NCBI GenBank assembly: GCA_015062585.1
Contig: SUUJ01000012.1
Coordinates: forward strand, 1-35,729
Direction: 5' to 3'
DNA from: Alphaproteobacteria bacterium
GTDB taxonomy: Bacteria; Pseudomonadota; Alphaproteobacteria; RF32; CAG-239
DNA: 35,729 nt
Shown: positions 8,482 to 15,499 of the stretch, piece by piece
Layout of the letters: every line of letters begins with the position of its first letter
How positions within the stretch are numbered: position 1 is the stretch's first letter
Translations under genes and position numbers: made by a program
The notes under the pieces: generated by a model
Told to the model about the DNA's origin: nothing
What the model saw: only the letters and a program-made list of their open reading frames with translations
Database searches by the model: none

Positions 8482-9036
8482 GTGAGTATGATGAAAAAAG
8501 AATTAGTATTATTTGTAGTGATTGGAATTTTTTGGTTTCTGCCATTAAAAGCGGAAGTTGAAATAGCATTTACTCCTTCAGATGAATGTGAAAATAAAAT
8601 AGTAAATCTTATAAATAATAGTGAAAATTCAATAGATGTTGCTGTTTATTCAATAAACAATACGGATATCGTAGAAGCAATAAAATTAGCTCATGATAGA
8701 AAAATTAATCTTAGAATCCTTACTGATAAGTTACAAGCCGCTGGAAAACATTCTAAAGTTATAGAACTCTATAAATACGGAGTAAATATTCGTGTTCATT
8801 CCAAAAATAAGATAGAGCATAATAAATTTGCGATTTTTGATAGCAATGTTGTTTCAACTGGTTCTTTTAATTGGACTAATGCCGCAAGTGATAAAAATAG
8901 TGAAAATTGCTTGTTTTTAATAAAAGAGCCGGATAACATAAAAGCATACAAAGAGCGTTTTGAAGAATTATGGTCTGTAAATTCAGAAGAAAAGTCAAAG
9001 CGGTGGTTTGAAAAGAGGATACAAAATGGAAAATAA
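8482..9036 (+). CDS. Secreted phospholipase D-superfamily endonuclease (Nuc type)
   Basis: 184 residues with a single HKD motif, HNKFAIFD, followed by TGSFNWT, as in the dimeric Nuc/PLD nucleases found on plasmids and phages. An N-terminal hydrophobic segment (MMKKELVLFVVIGIFWFLPLKA) is a signal peptide, so the enzyme is expected outside the cytoplasm. The body SIDVAVYSINNTDIVEAI and LRILTDK fit the family. GTG 8482 is taken as start because of its spacing to AAGGTGG; ATG 8488 or 8491 are equally possible. The 3' end overlaps the next gene by 11 bp. Likely a non-specific nuclease; substrate is not shown. Confidence 0.82.
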   Translation: MSMMKKELVLFVVIGIFWFLPLKAEVEIAFTPSDECENKIVNLINNSENSIDVAVYSINNTDIVEAIKLAHDRKINLRILTDKLQAAGKHSKVIELYKYGVNIRVHSKNKIEHNKFAIFDSNVVSTGSFNWTNAASDKNSENCLFLIKEPDNIKAYKERFEELWSVNSEEKSKRWFEKRIQNGK

Positions 9037-9442
9037 TAAAGTTTTGGAAGCTCTGTTATTAGTAAGCTTGTTTATTGCAATGCCTGTACAGGCTAGTATG
9101 CGTTGTTCAACCAATTCTCTTGGAGTTACAACTTGTAGAGATAGTAATGGTCGAATTATAAAGTCGCGCACAAATTCTTTAGGTGTTACAACTTATACGG
9201 ATAATAAGGGAAATACAGTAAAAGCTAGAATGAACTCTGTCGGCACGACTACTTATACGGATAATAAAGGCAATAGAGGGACAGCAAGAACTAACTCATT
9301 AGGTGTTACAACTTATACGGACAATAAAGGAAATACCATTAAAGCTCGTACTAATTCTCTTGGAGTAACTACATATACAGATCAAGATGGAAAAACTACA
9401 AGATGCCGAACTAATTCTCTTGGTGTAACAAGATGTAATTAG
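9026..9442 (+). CDS. Secreted protein made of 20-residue repeats
   Basis: 138 residues from ATG 9026 (AGAGGA six bases upstream). A signal peptide ending PVQA is followed by six head-to-tail copies (last one short) of a 20-residue unit, consensus TNSLGVTTYTDNKGNTIKAR. The unit begins TNSLGVTT and contains a YTDNKGN turn, suggesting short beta-strands. The first and last units carry cysteines (CSTNS, TTCRD; TTRCRTNS, TRCN), which could close the array through disulfides in the periplasm or outside. Coupled to the upstream nuclease by an overlap. I do not know the function; small proteins with NSLG repeats are known to me from other Proteobacteria, but none characterised. Confidence 0.75.
   Translation: MENNKVLEALLLVSLFIAMPVQASMRCSTNSLGVTTCRDSNGRIIKSRTNSLGVTTYTDNKGNTVKARMNSVGTTTYTDNKGNRGTARTNSLGVTTYTDNKGNTIKARTNSLGVTTYTDQDGKTTRCRTNSLGVTRCN
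9110..9439 (+). repeat. 60-bp coding tandem repeat (5.5 copies)
   Basis: Copies start at 9110, 9170, 9230, 9290, 9350 and 9410 with an exact 60-bp period, in frame in the secreted repeat protein. Synonymous differences between copies show they are not a very recent expansion. Confidence 0.9.
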
Positions 9443-9453
9443 TAGAGGATTAA

Positions 9454-9675
9454 ATGAAAGTTATATATGAATTTGATTTAGATAAAGAAGATAATAAAGA
9501 ATTATTTCTTTTTCAAAATGCCAATAATATGCTTATGATAATAAGCGATATTTATGATCAGCTAAAAGAATGGTATCACCATGATTCAAGAGGTTCTATT
9601 CCAACTGATGAGGTTCATGATAGAATATTACAAATTATGAACGAGAACATAAATGTAGAAAGGCTGATTTTTTAA
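9454..9675 (+). CDS. Small acidic hypothetical protein, phage-like
   Basis: 73 residues, starting MKVIYEFDLDKEDNKELFLF. The YEFDLD...EL.LF..A opening followed by a helix (IISDIYDQLKEWYHH) resembles a small protein common in phage and prophage replication regions, which I cannot name further. It is acidic and cytoplasmic with no membrane segment. The start follows AGAGGA at 9444. One base separates its stop from the next gene, so it belongs to the same transcription unit as the neighbours on both sides. Confidence 0.65.
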   Translation: MKVIYEFDLDKEDNKELFLFQNANNMLMIISDIYDQLKEWYHHDSRGSIPTDEVHDRILQIMNENINVERLIF

Positions 9676-9676
9676 G

Positions 9677-9988
9677 ATGAAACATTATTATAATATGAGC
9701 TTGTTTATAGAAAATAAACAGCTTACTCAATTTATGGATAAATTTGATCTGACTGATAGAGGAAATAAATGCTTTGGTAAGTTTATTGATACAACATTAG
9801 AAATGTTGGAACCTATGACTGATGAACGTTTACAAAAAATGATTTCAATAATGAAAACAGAAGATGCTTGTTTACATCTTGTAATTTTTAATGGAGAATT
9901 AGTTTTTAATGATGAAGAATATCTTATGCTAAGTGATGGCCGAAAGTGGCTCTGTACTAAAAATTTGGAGATACGAAATGGAATATGA
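9677..9988 (+). CDS. Hypothetical protein
   Basis: 103 residues beginning MKHYYNMSLFIENKQLTQFM. No family is recognised. It is soluble, mixed charge, and probably alpha/beta (NKCFGKFIDTTLEMLEPMTDERLQKMISIM reads as helices; LHLVIFNGELVFNDEEYLML as strands). The ribosome binding site lies in the end of the preceding gene, and its last 11 bp overlap the DUF1737-like gene, so it is translated as part of the small-gene operon. Confidence 0.6.
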   Translation: MKHYYNMSLFIENKQLTQFMDKFDLTDRGNKCFGKFIDTTLEMLEPMTDERLQKMISIMKTEDACLHLVIFNGELVFNDEEYLMLSDGRKWLCTKNLEIRNGI

Positions 9989-10136
9989 TGTAGTATATGC
10001 TAGTTCTGTTGAAGGACTAATCAAAAAAGTAAATCAGATGATTGCTGAAGGTTGGCAACTACAAGGCGGTGTGACTGTTAGCACTCAAGATGGTACAGAA
10101 TACTATTTTTATCAAGCGGTGATGAAAAATGTTTAA
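9978..10136 (+). CDS. DUF1737-like small protein
   Basis: 52 residues from ATG 9978 (GGAG seven bases upstream); a longer reading from 9933 would lie deep in the previous gene. The sequence VVYASSVEGLIKKVNQMI, EGWQLQGGV and YYFYQAVMK matches the pattern of the DUF1737 family (a short two-layer domain with a GW.LQGG core), which is frequent in phages and plasmids. Function is unknown. It overlaps the preceding and following genes by 11 and 8 bp. Confidence 0.7.
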   Translation: MEYDVVYASSVEGLIKKVNQMIAEGWQLQGGVTVSTQDGTEYYFYQAVMKNV

Positions 10137-10746
10137 AAAATGGTACTGGAAAATTTATGAACGCATTGGTAATATGATAGCTCGGTTTGAGATTAAACGA
10201 GGAATGATCCCGGATCGTCGTTATCATGTGGGTGATATCTATTTAGATAAGAAAACCAAAAAAACATGGCGAATAATATATACATGTCAGGATTTATTAG
10301 GAGATTATGATATTTTTGTTCGTGATGAAAAAGGGCGTGTTAGAGCTATAAAAGATTATAATCTTGATGATGGTATATTTTTTTCTAAAACAAAAAAATT
10401 AATAAGATGTGTTGAAAAAGATGAAGATGAGCTTGATTGGGAAACAATGGATAAGATTGAGGCTTATTTTGAGAAAAGCCGTCAAAAGCTGATAAAAGCT
10501 AATTATGATAATGCTATCATAACAGCAAGTGGTACTTTGTTAAGTAAACATAGGCTAAAGCCTTGTTTGAAGTGCGGTTCAAAAAATGTGGCAGAATACC
10601 TATATGGTGATGATTTTGATGAGGAATGGTTAGAGTATCATTTGAAAAAAGGTGATTTTCTGTTAGCTGATGAAAATAAAGTTCCAGAAAAACATGTTTT
10701 TCATTGTAAGGAATGTGGCGAAGATTACAATCCTTTTGTAAGATAA
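10129..10746 (+). CDS. Hypothetical protein with C-terminal zinc ribbon
   Basis: 205 residues. The N-terminus is basic and aromatic (MFKKWYWKIYERIGNMIARF), then a beta-rich part (RYHVGDIYLDKKTKKTWRIIY) that may be a small barrel. The last 65 residues hold CLKCGSKN and, 45 residues on, CKECGEDYNPF: two CxxC knuckles of a zinc ribbon. The insertion between the knuckles (DDFDEEWLEYHLKKGDFLLADENK) is unusually long. The ATG overlaps the DUF1737-like gene by 8 bp. Nucleic-acid binding is possible but not shown. Confidence 0.65.
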   Translation: MFKKWYWKIYERIGNMIARFEIKRGMIPDRRYHVGDIYLDKKTKKTWRIIYTCQDLLGDYDIFVRDEKGRVRAIKDYNLDDGIFFSKTKKLIRCVEKDEDELDWETMDKIEAYFEKSRQKLIKANYDNAIITASGTLLSKHRLKPCLKCGSKNVAEYLYGDDFDEEWLEYHLKKGDFLLADENKVPEKHVFHCKECGEDYNPFVR

Positions 10747-10763
10747 GTGTATCGGAGGTGTGA

Positions 10764-11159
10764 ATGGGAACAGTAAGTTTGTATAAATGTGAAGAATGCG
10801 GTTTAGAAAAACAATTTACACTAGGTGTTGGTATGCTTTATTTTTCTGTTGTAGAGGAAGTCAAAGATAAAATTTCATCAGGTTTTTATGGGGAAGACGC
10901 ACAGAAATTTTTGAATGATAATCCTAATGCTGACATAGATCTATCTAATGAAATATTTGTTTGTGAAAAATGTAAGTGTTATACAAATGAATATCGCATA
11001 TTGTTATTGGGAGTAAATGAGACTTTTGAGATTAAGTATAAATGTCGCAAATGCTCGGCTGAAATGAAATATGTCGAATCGCCGGATTTATTGATTTGTC
11101 CTAAGTGCAAAAAAGAAACTCTAAAGCTAGTGGATGATGAGTATATACTGTGGGATTAA
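10764..11159 (+). CDS. Zinc-ribbon hypothetical protein
   Basis: 131 residues with four CxxC pairs: CEEC (residues 9-12), CEKC in the middle, then CRKC and CPKC near the C-terminus. This suggests two separate zinc ribbons, the last one of the YKCRKCSAEM...LICPKCKKETL rubredoxin-like kind. The ATG at 10764 has GGAGG seven bases upstream. It is the last gene of the plus-strand cluster that starts with the PLD nuclease and, like its neighbour, is likely to bind zinc in the cytoplasm. Function unknown. Confidence 0.65.
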   Translation: MGTVSLYKCEECGLEKQFTLGVGMLYFSVVEEVKDKISSGFYGEDAQKFLNDNPNADIDLSNEIFVCEKCKCYTNEYRILLLGVNETFEIKYKCRKCSAEMKYVESPDLLICPKCKKETLKLVDDEYILWD

Positions 11160-11162
11160 AAA

Positions 11163-11266
11163 ATAGCTTGCTGATGGGACACAATGCCTATCTATCACAA
11201 GCTATAGAAACTAGAGGTGCTGGAAACACACCAATTGTGTTCGCAAGCATTTGTCCTCTTAGTTTC
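11163..11266 (+). other. Two adjacent stem-loops after the zinc-ribbon gene
   Basis: First element: ATAGCTTG 11163-11170 pairs with CAAGCTAT 11198-11205, enclosing GATGGG/CCTATC. Second: GAAACTAGAGG 11207-11217 pairs with CCTCTTAGTTTC 11255-11266 (one bulged base), enclosing TGCT/AGCA and AACACA/TGTGTT. There is no T-run, so these are not plain terminators. They could be the folded end of the operon mRNA, a small RNA, or a recombination site read as single strand. Confidence 0.45.
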
Positions 11267-11364
11267 CTGTATCAGATTTATGACACAAATAATTTAATGT
11301 CAATATGATAGTGGAGACATGCTTTACAGAGATAAATACGCAGATGCTTCTCATACATATATTC

Positions 11365-11408
11365 AAAATGTTGCAAAATTGCATTTGCAACATTTTTTGC
11401 AACATTTT
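11365..11408. repeat. 13-bp inverted repeat plus a tandem third arm
   Basis: The perfect arms AAAATGTTGCAAA (11365-11377) and TTTGCAACATTTT (11384-11396) surround six bases; the 12-mer TTGCAACATTTT is then repeated directly at 11397-11408. The rest of the gap 11267-11700 is AT-rich. It holds a 48-codon ORF (11319-11465, GGAG upstream) that runs through this repeat and is not convincing, and an AGTATA...TATACT inverted repeat at 11458-11476. No other gene is seen. Confidence 0.7.
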
Positions 11409-11703
11409 AAGAGAAAGGCAATATTATTAGAAAGTTCATTATATATGGTTTTGTAAAGTATAGTTTACATTATACTGTCTTAATGTAAAAGATAATTTAC
11501 AAAAGCGTCGGAATAATAGTTGTTGCAATTCTGAGTTTAAAGTGGGTCTAATTTCTAGTTGTTATGTAGATTTTACACATTTTATAAGTTATATTTAGCA
11601 TAAGAATACACAAAATTCTAAATGATTGTAATTTAAAAATACACGTTTTTCTTAAATTGATCTGGTGTTCTATTTTTATTTTTGTAATGAAAGTAAAGTG
11701 CAA

Positions 11704-11754
11704 GAAAAAAGCCCCTCGCACCGATCCGGCTACAAATCCGGGGGATAAGGGGCT
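11704..11754 (-). terminator. Minus-strand terminator-like hairpin
   Basis: Read on the minus strand, AGCCCCT (11754-11748) and AGGGGCT (11716-11710) close an inner CCGG/CCGG stem and are followed by a T-run (11710-11704). No convincing minus-strand gene lies just upstream; it may end transcription that opposes the AbiE operon. Confidence 0.55.
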
Positions 11755-11910
11755 AACTTCTGAAATACCAGAAGATATATTAAGCATAATGCCGTCAACT
11801 GCAAATGTCAATAAAACTTTTATCAAGAAAGCGATGTATGGGCTGTTTATCATATCCGAAGTGTTTTTAATTTCTGCCGCTTTTTTAAGTTCTTGGCAAA
11901 ATTCAAGGAC

Positions 11911-11970
11911 TGTGTCCCTAACTATATCCCTAGGTATGTCCCTAGGTATGTCCCTAACTGTATCACTATG
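11911..11970. repeat. 12-bp tandem repeat (about 4.5 copies)
   Basis: Units begin at 11911, 11923, 11935, 11947 and 11959, with TCCCTA conserved in the first four. They lie 68-127 bp upstream of the AbiEi start. The 12-bp period keeps both strands open to translation, which explains the apparent ORFs here. Confidence 0.85.
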
Positions 11971-12037
11971 TGAATTTGTAAAAAAATGCTTGATTTTCTC
12001 CAAAAACTCCAATATAATTGGAGTAAAAGGAGCAAAT

Positions 12038-12625
12038 ATGATATATTCGTTTGATGATTTAAAGATGAAGTTTAGCAGTTATGCTAAAATTTATGATAAA
12101 ATTAGGCATGAAGTTCAAGCTGGTAGATTGATACCTCTTGTTCGTGAATTGTATGAAACAGATTCCTCAATAGATGGGAAGTACTTAGCTGGGCGCATTT
12201 TTGGGCCATCATATTTATCGTTTGATTATGCACTTTATGTTTATTCACTTATTCCAGAAGCTGTTTATAAAACTTATACTTCAGCAACTTTTGGTAAGCG
12301 TAAAGCTAAAAAGTATCAAAACTATTTTGGAACATTCGTTTATCGAGATATTCCATCAGCAGTTTATCCTTTAGGGGTATTGGTCTTTGAAGAAAATGGT
12401 TATTCTTATCAGATCGCAACACCTGAAAAGGCTTTATGTGATAAGTTATATACTTTACCACCTATTAAGAATTTAACAGATTTTCATGCTCTTTTATTTG
12501 ATGATCTTCGTATAGACGAAAATGAGTTTAATAAGTTAGATATTGAAGCAATTGAAAAATTAGCTCCGCTATATCGTGCTAGTAATTTAAAGTTGCTAAT
12601 TAAGTTTATTAGGAGAATGAAGTAA
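12038..12625 (+). CDS. abiEi: AbiEi-like antitoxin of a type IV toxin-antitoxin pair
   Basis: 195 residues from ATG 12038, preceded by AAAGGAG; the frame stays open farther upstream but has no ribosome binding site and crosses a repeat. The motifs YIFGPSYLS-like (GRIFGPSYLSFDYALYVYSLIPE), TSATFGKRK, and YQIATPEKALCDKLYTLP follow the AbiEi C-terminal antitoxin domain. The usual N-terminal winged helix, which represses the operon in better-known AbiEi proteins, is reduced or absent, so autoregulation may differ. The stop overlaps the AbiEii start by one base (TAATG). It should neutralise AbiEii without stable complex formation, as in the known system. Confidence 0.85.
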   Translation: MIYSFDDLKMKFSSYAKIYDKIRHEVQAGRLIPLVRELYETDSSIDGKYLAGRIFGPSYLSFDYALYVYSLIPEAVYKTYTSATFGKRKAKKYQNYFGTFVYRDIPSAVYPLGVLVFEENGYSYQIATPEKALCDKLYTLPPIKNLTDFHALLFDDLRIDENEFNKLDIEAIEKLAPLYRASNLKLLIKFIRRMK

Positions 12626-13482
12626 TGCAAACAGTTTTAGAACAGATGCTTTCAAAATATACTGTAGATAATCTTGAAGAAAAGAAAAACGCGTTAAAAG
12701 AGATCGTACAAGAAGTTGCATTATGTGGACTTTCACGCGCAGGTTTTTTTAAAAATGTAGCATTTTATGGAGGAACAGCTCTTCGAATATTTTACGGACT
12801 TGATCGTTTTTCTGAAGATTTAGATTTTTCTCTAATTGAACCAAATGAAAATTTTGAATTACAGCGATATTTTTCTGCTTTAGAAAAAGAATTATCCTCT
12901 TTAGGTTTACAATTTTTTGTTGAAGAAAAGCAGAAAACACAAGATTCAGCAATAAAGTCAGCCTTTTTGAAAGGGAACACAAAGGAACATATATTGAATA
13001 TATATGGCTCAAATTTGAACATCAACTCCAATGAAGTTATCAAAATAAAATTTGAAATTGATACAAATCCGCCACCAATGGCAACATTTGAAAATAAATA
13101 TCGTCTTTTACCATCTCCTTATCAAGTGAAACTGTATGATATGCCGTCATTATTTGCTGGAAAGTTACATGCTGTAATTTGTCGTTCATGGAAAAATAGA
13201 ATTAAAGGGAGAGATCTTTATGATTATGTTTTTTATTTAGCAAATAATGCAACTGTAAATTTATCACATTTAAGAGCAAGGCTTGAAGATACAGGAGTGT
13301 TAAACAATGAAGATATTTTTGGATTGAATGAGTTGCAAACAATGTTAAATGAACGCTTTTCAACGATTGATTTTGAGCAAGCAAAAAAAGACGTTTACCC
13401 ATTTGTGGCTGATAAATCAAAGTTAGAATTATGGAGTGCAGAATTTTTTAAGAGTATTACTCAGACACTAAAAATTATATGA
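12625..13482 (+). CDS. abiEii: AbiEii-like nucleotidyltransferase toxin
   Basis: 285 residues, nucleotidyltransferase fold. The family signature is intact: FYGGTALRIFYGLDRFSEDLDFSL (the GG..LR and S.DLDF catalytic parts), KIKFEID with the third acidic residue, and KLHAVICRSWKNRIKGRDLYDYVFYL, the conserved C-terminal motif. AbiEii-type toxins transfer nucleotides to tRNA or a similar target and stop growth, often in response to phage. Cotranscribed with and coupled to the antitoxin. Predicted active, since no key residue is missing. Confidence 0.9.
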   Translation: MQTVLEQMLSKYTVDNLEEKKNALKEIVQEVALCGLSRAGFFKNVAFYGGTALRIFYGLDRFSEDLDFSLIEPNENFELQRYFSALEKELSSLGLQFFVEEKQKTQDSAIKSAFLKGNTKEHILNIYGSNLNINSNEVIKIKFEIDTNPPPMATFENKYRLLPSPYQVKLYDMPSLFAGKLHAVICRSWKNRIKGRDLYDYVFYLANNATVNLSHLRARLEDTGVLNNEDIFGLNELQTMLNERFSTIDFEQAKKDVYPFVADKSKLELWSAEFFKSITQTLKII

Positions 13483-13783
13483 TTGAGAAAAAAGTTGTGT
13501 TTACCTGATAATTTATACCCTCAAAATATAGATACTTTTTGAATTATTTTCCAAAATTTAGGGTGTTTTGTGCGCTGAAAAATGGGGATTGGTCGGAACT
13601 CGTACCTATAATTTTGAAATTAAATAATTTTTTTGGTCTGGTCGTTCCTGAAAAAAAGTGTGCAAATGGATGGATACACAAACTTAAGAGGTCAGACCAA
13701 TATCTGTTTTTCTTATAACGCATTGAATTTGCGGTTAAATATGCCAGTATTGTTGTGGCTTCTCCTTTTGGGTGGTAATCGCC
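13483..13783. other. Gene-free stretch after abiEii
   Basis: No credible gene. A distant pair of complementary arms, TTGGTCTG (13633-13640) and CAGACCAA (13693-13700), is present. An 83-codon minus-strand ORF (13544-13795) runs through this stretch and one arm of the next terminator and has no ribosome binding site. Confidence 0.5.
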
Positions 13784-13832
13784 CACCATAAACAAATATC
13801 CCCCTTTAGCGGAGGGGTTTTTGTTTATGGTG
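13784..13832. terminator. Long bidirectional terminator at the likely island edge
   Basis: Perfect 13-bp arms CACCATAAACAAA (13784-13796) and TTTGTTTATGGTG (13820-13832) enclose CCCC/GGGG. A T-run follows the inner stem on the plus strand. It separates the accessory genes from the metabolic genes. Confidence 0.8.
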
Positions 13833-13954
13833 AGATTATGACTGCTCGAACCAACAGGAGTTGGTTGTTTGCTACAAGAAAAAAATTCCTTATTGCAAAG
13901 AGTATAAACTTGAAGTAATCTAGCTTAAATTGTCTAATTTAAGGAGTTTATACC

Positions 13955-14887
13955 ATGTTAAAGCTTATTTTACCGGAAGAAGAATATTGGGAATCATTTA
14001 TATCCGGGCTTGAAGAGATGAAAAATCATCCGACACCTTATGACACCATTGGTATGACATCGGGCTTAAAATTTACATCTTTTGCCGACTATAAACAAGA
14101 TTGCGAAAACAATCGTTTAGGCATAGGTTTAAAAGAAGGCTGGGTTGCTTTTAGCAGATTGTGGTTGATTGAAGATGGCAAATTTGTCGGGGTTTTTGAT
14201 CTGCGTCACGCTTTGACCGAATATTTGAAAAAAGAGGGCGGTAATGTTGCTTATTATATTATTCCGTCAGCGCGGGGAAGAGCTTTGGCTCAAGAAGGGC
14301 TAAAACTTTGTTGCAAATATGCTTTTGAAGTTTTGGGCTTGGAAGAAGTTTTGGTAACTTGCAAGGCTTCTAATATTGCATCTTACAAAACTATGAAAAA
14401 AGTTATGTTTGAATATGGCGGTATAGAAGCTTCTCCTATAATGTTGGATGGTAAAGAAGAAAAAAGAGTTTGGGTAAAAACTCTAAAAAGAAGAGAAAAA
14501 ATAAGACCTTTGGCGGTTGCTTTGATAATGAAAGGAAGCAAAGTCTTGGCAGTGAAAGGTTTTGATGAGATTAAAAATCAAACTTTTTACAGATTGGTTG
14601 GCGGTGGCATAGAATTTTTAGAAAAAGGTGAAGATACCTTACGACGAGAATTTATGGAAGAATTGGGTTTTGAGCCGATAAATATTAAATACAAAACTAC
14701 TAAAGAAAATATTTTTGAATACAACGGAAAAAAAGGTCACGAAATAATTTTGGTATATACTGCCGAATTGCCTGAGAATATGCGCGAAAAAGATAAATTT
14801 GCGGTACAGGAAGAAATGCTAAAGGGTAAATATGCCGAATTTGTAGAAGTAGAAGGTAATCTGATTTTTCCGGAAGATGTCTTCTGA
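13955..14887 (+). CDS. GNAT acetyltransferase-Nudix hydrolase fusion
   Basis: 310 residues, two domains. Residues 1-175 are a GNAT-like acetyltransferase of the kind with a loop GRALAQEGLKL after a YYIIPSAR strand (acetyl-CoA site near 107-112) and KASNIASYKTMKK near 137-149. Residues 183-300 are a Nudix domain with a perfect box at 217-239: G-x5-E-x7-RE-F-M-EE-L-G-F. The first half would acetylate a small molecule or protein; the second would split a nucleoside diphosphate linked to another group. Substrates are unknown, and the fusion suggests they act on related compounds. AAGGAG precedes the ATG by nine bases. The TSCPD gene follows directly. Confidence 0.85.
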   Translation: MLKLILPEEEYWESFISGLEEMKNHPTPYDTIGMTSGLKFTSFADYKQDCENNRLGIGLKEGWVAFSRLWLIEDGKFVGVFDLRHALTEYLKKEGGNVAYYIIPSARGRALAQEGLKLCCKYAFEVLGLEEVLVTCKASNIASYKTMKKVMFEYGGIEASPIMLDGKEEKRVWVKTLKRREKIRPLAVALIMKGSKVLAVKGFDEIKNQTFYRLVGGGIEFLEKGEDTLRREFMEELGFEPINIKYKTTKENIFEYNGKKGHEIILVYTAELPENMREKDKFAVQEEMLKGKYAEFVEVEGNLIFPEDVF

Positions 14888-14906
14888 TAAAATATATGGA
14901 CTTGAG

Positions 14907-15164
14907 ATGAAAAACTTTAAGTATACCACACAAGGTGTTTGTTCCAGAACTATCAGTTTCGATATTAAGGGCGGCAAAATATACAATATTAAGTTTGAGG
15001 GCGGTTGCATGGGCAATTTGCGGGCAGTATCAAAATTGACAGAAGGTAAAAATGCTAAGGAAATAGCCGATATTTTACGCGGAAATGATTGTCGAGGCAA
15101 AGGGACCTCTTGTGCTGATCAACTAGCCAAAGCGATTGATATGGCTTTAGCTGAATTTGAATAA
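14907..15164 (+). CDS. TSCPD-domain protein (TIGR03905-like)
   Basis: 85 residues from ATG 14907; an ATG at 14877 would add ten residues and overlap the previous gene. I prefer 14907 because members of this family begin a few residues before the YTTQGVCSR motif. The hallmark pattern is complete: GVCSR, F.GGCMGNL, VSKLTEG, and CRGKGTSCADQLAKAI. The TSCPD domain also occurs at the C-terminus of ribonucleotide reductases; the free-standing form is uncharacterised. Four conserved cysteines suggest metal binding. Probably cotranscribed with the GNAT-Nudix gene. Confidence 0.8.
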   Translation: MKNFKYTTQGVCSRTISFDIKGGKIYNIKFEGGCMGNLRAVSKLTEGKNAKEIADILRGNDCRGKGTSCADQLAKAIDMALAEFE

Positions 15165-15224
15165 TTTGTTGATTTTATTTAAATAGTGTGGTAGCGTCGG
15201 GCTATAAAAAAAACTTATTTAGAT

Positions 15225-15416
15225 ATGGATGTGAAATTTAATAATCGCGAAGTGCTGTGTATTATAGCACTTGTCATTGTGACCAGTATTTTTTTCATTG
15301 TTATAGACTTTGTCTATATAAGTAGCGAATACTTATTTTATGTATGCGACACAGCGTTGATAGCCTCAAGTTTGGCGTTGGTGATTAAGCTTTGTAAGAT
15401 ATACAAAAAGTTATGA
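15225..15416 (+). CDS. Small two-helix membrane protein
   Basis: 63 residues: a short polar start (MDVKFNNREV), a hydrophobic helix (LCIIALVIVTSIFFIVIDFVYI), a second helix (LFYVCDTALIASSLALVIKL) and a basic tail. No family is recognised and the ribosome binding site is weak. It is supported mainly by its membrane-protein composition and by the terminator that follows at once. Confidence 0.45.
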   Translation: MDVKFNNREVLCIIALVIVTSIFFIVIDFVYISSEYLFYVCDTALIASSLALVIKLCKIYKKL

Positions 15417-15421
15417 ATGAT

Positions 15422-15475
15422 AAACCTCTTATATTGCGTTTTTGATAAAAATGTCGTATAAGAGGTTTGTTATTT
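15422..15475 (+). terminator. Terminator after the small membrane protein
   Basis: Perfect 12-bp arms AAACCTCTTATA (15422-15433) and TATAAGAGGTTT (15457-15468), with a further inner CGTTTTT/AAAAATG pairing, followed by a T-rich stretch. Confidence 0.7.
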
Positions 15476-15499
15476 TTAAATTTTAGCAGAACCGATAAA

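Noticed and set aside
9110..9439. CRISPR-like repeat
   Set aside because: The 60-bp period is coding and in frame with a secreted protein, with synonymous differences.
11163..11266. Integron attC site
   Set aside because: No GTTRRRY core and complement were found, and no tyrosine integron integrase is present.
11319..11465. 48-codon plus-strand ORF
   Set aside because: It has a GGAG upstream, but much of it is the palindrome and 12-mer repeat, so the open frame is likely a by-product.
11548..12012. 154-codon minus-strand ORF with RDIP repeats
   Set aside because: It starts at TTG with no clear ribosome site, its repeats come from the 12-bp tandem repeat, and it reads through a terminator on its own strand. 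I treat it as chance, though a shorter gene here is not excluded.
11657..12037. Upstream extension of the AbiEi frame (127 codons)
   Set aside because: No ribosome site at its start, and it runs across the terminator and the 12-bp repeats; ATG 12038 has AAAGGAG.
13544..13795. 83-codon minus-strand ORF
   Set aside because: It runs into one arm of the bidirectional terminator, has no ribosome site and no recognisable protein pattern.
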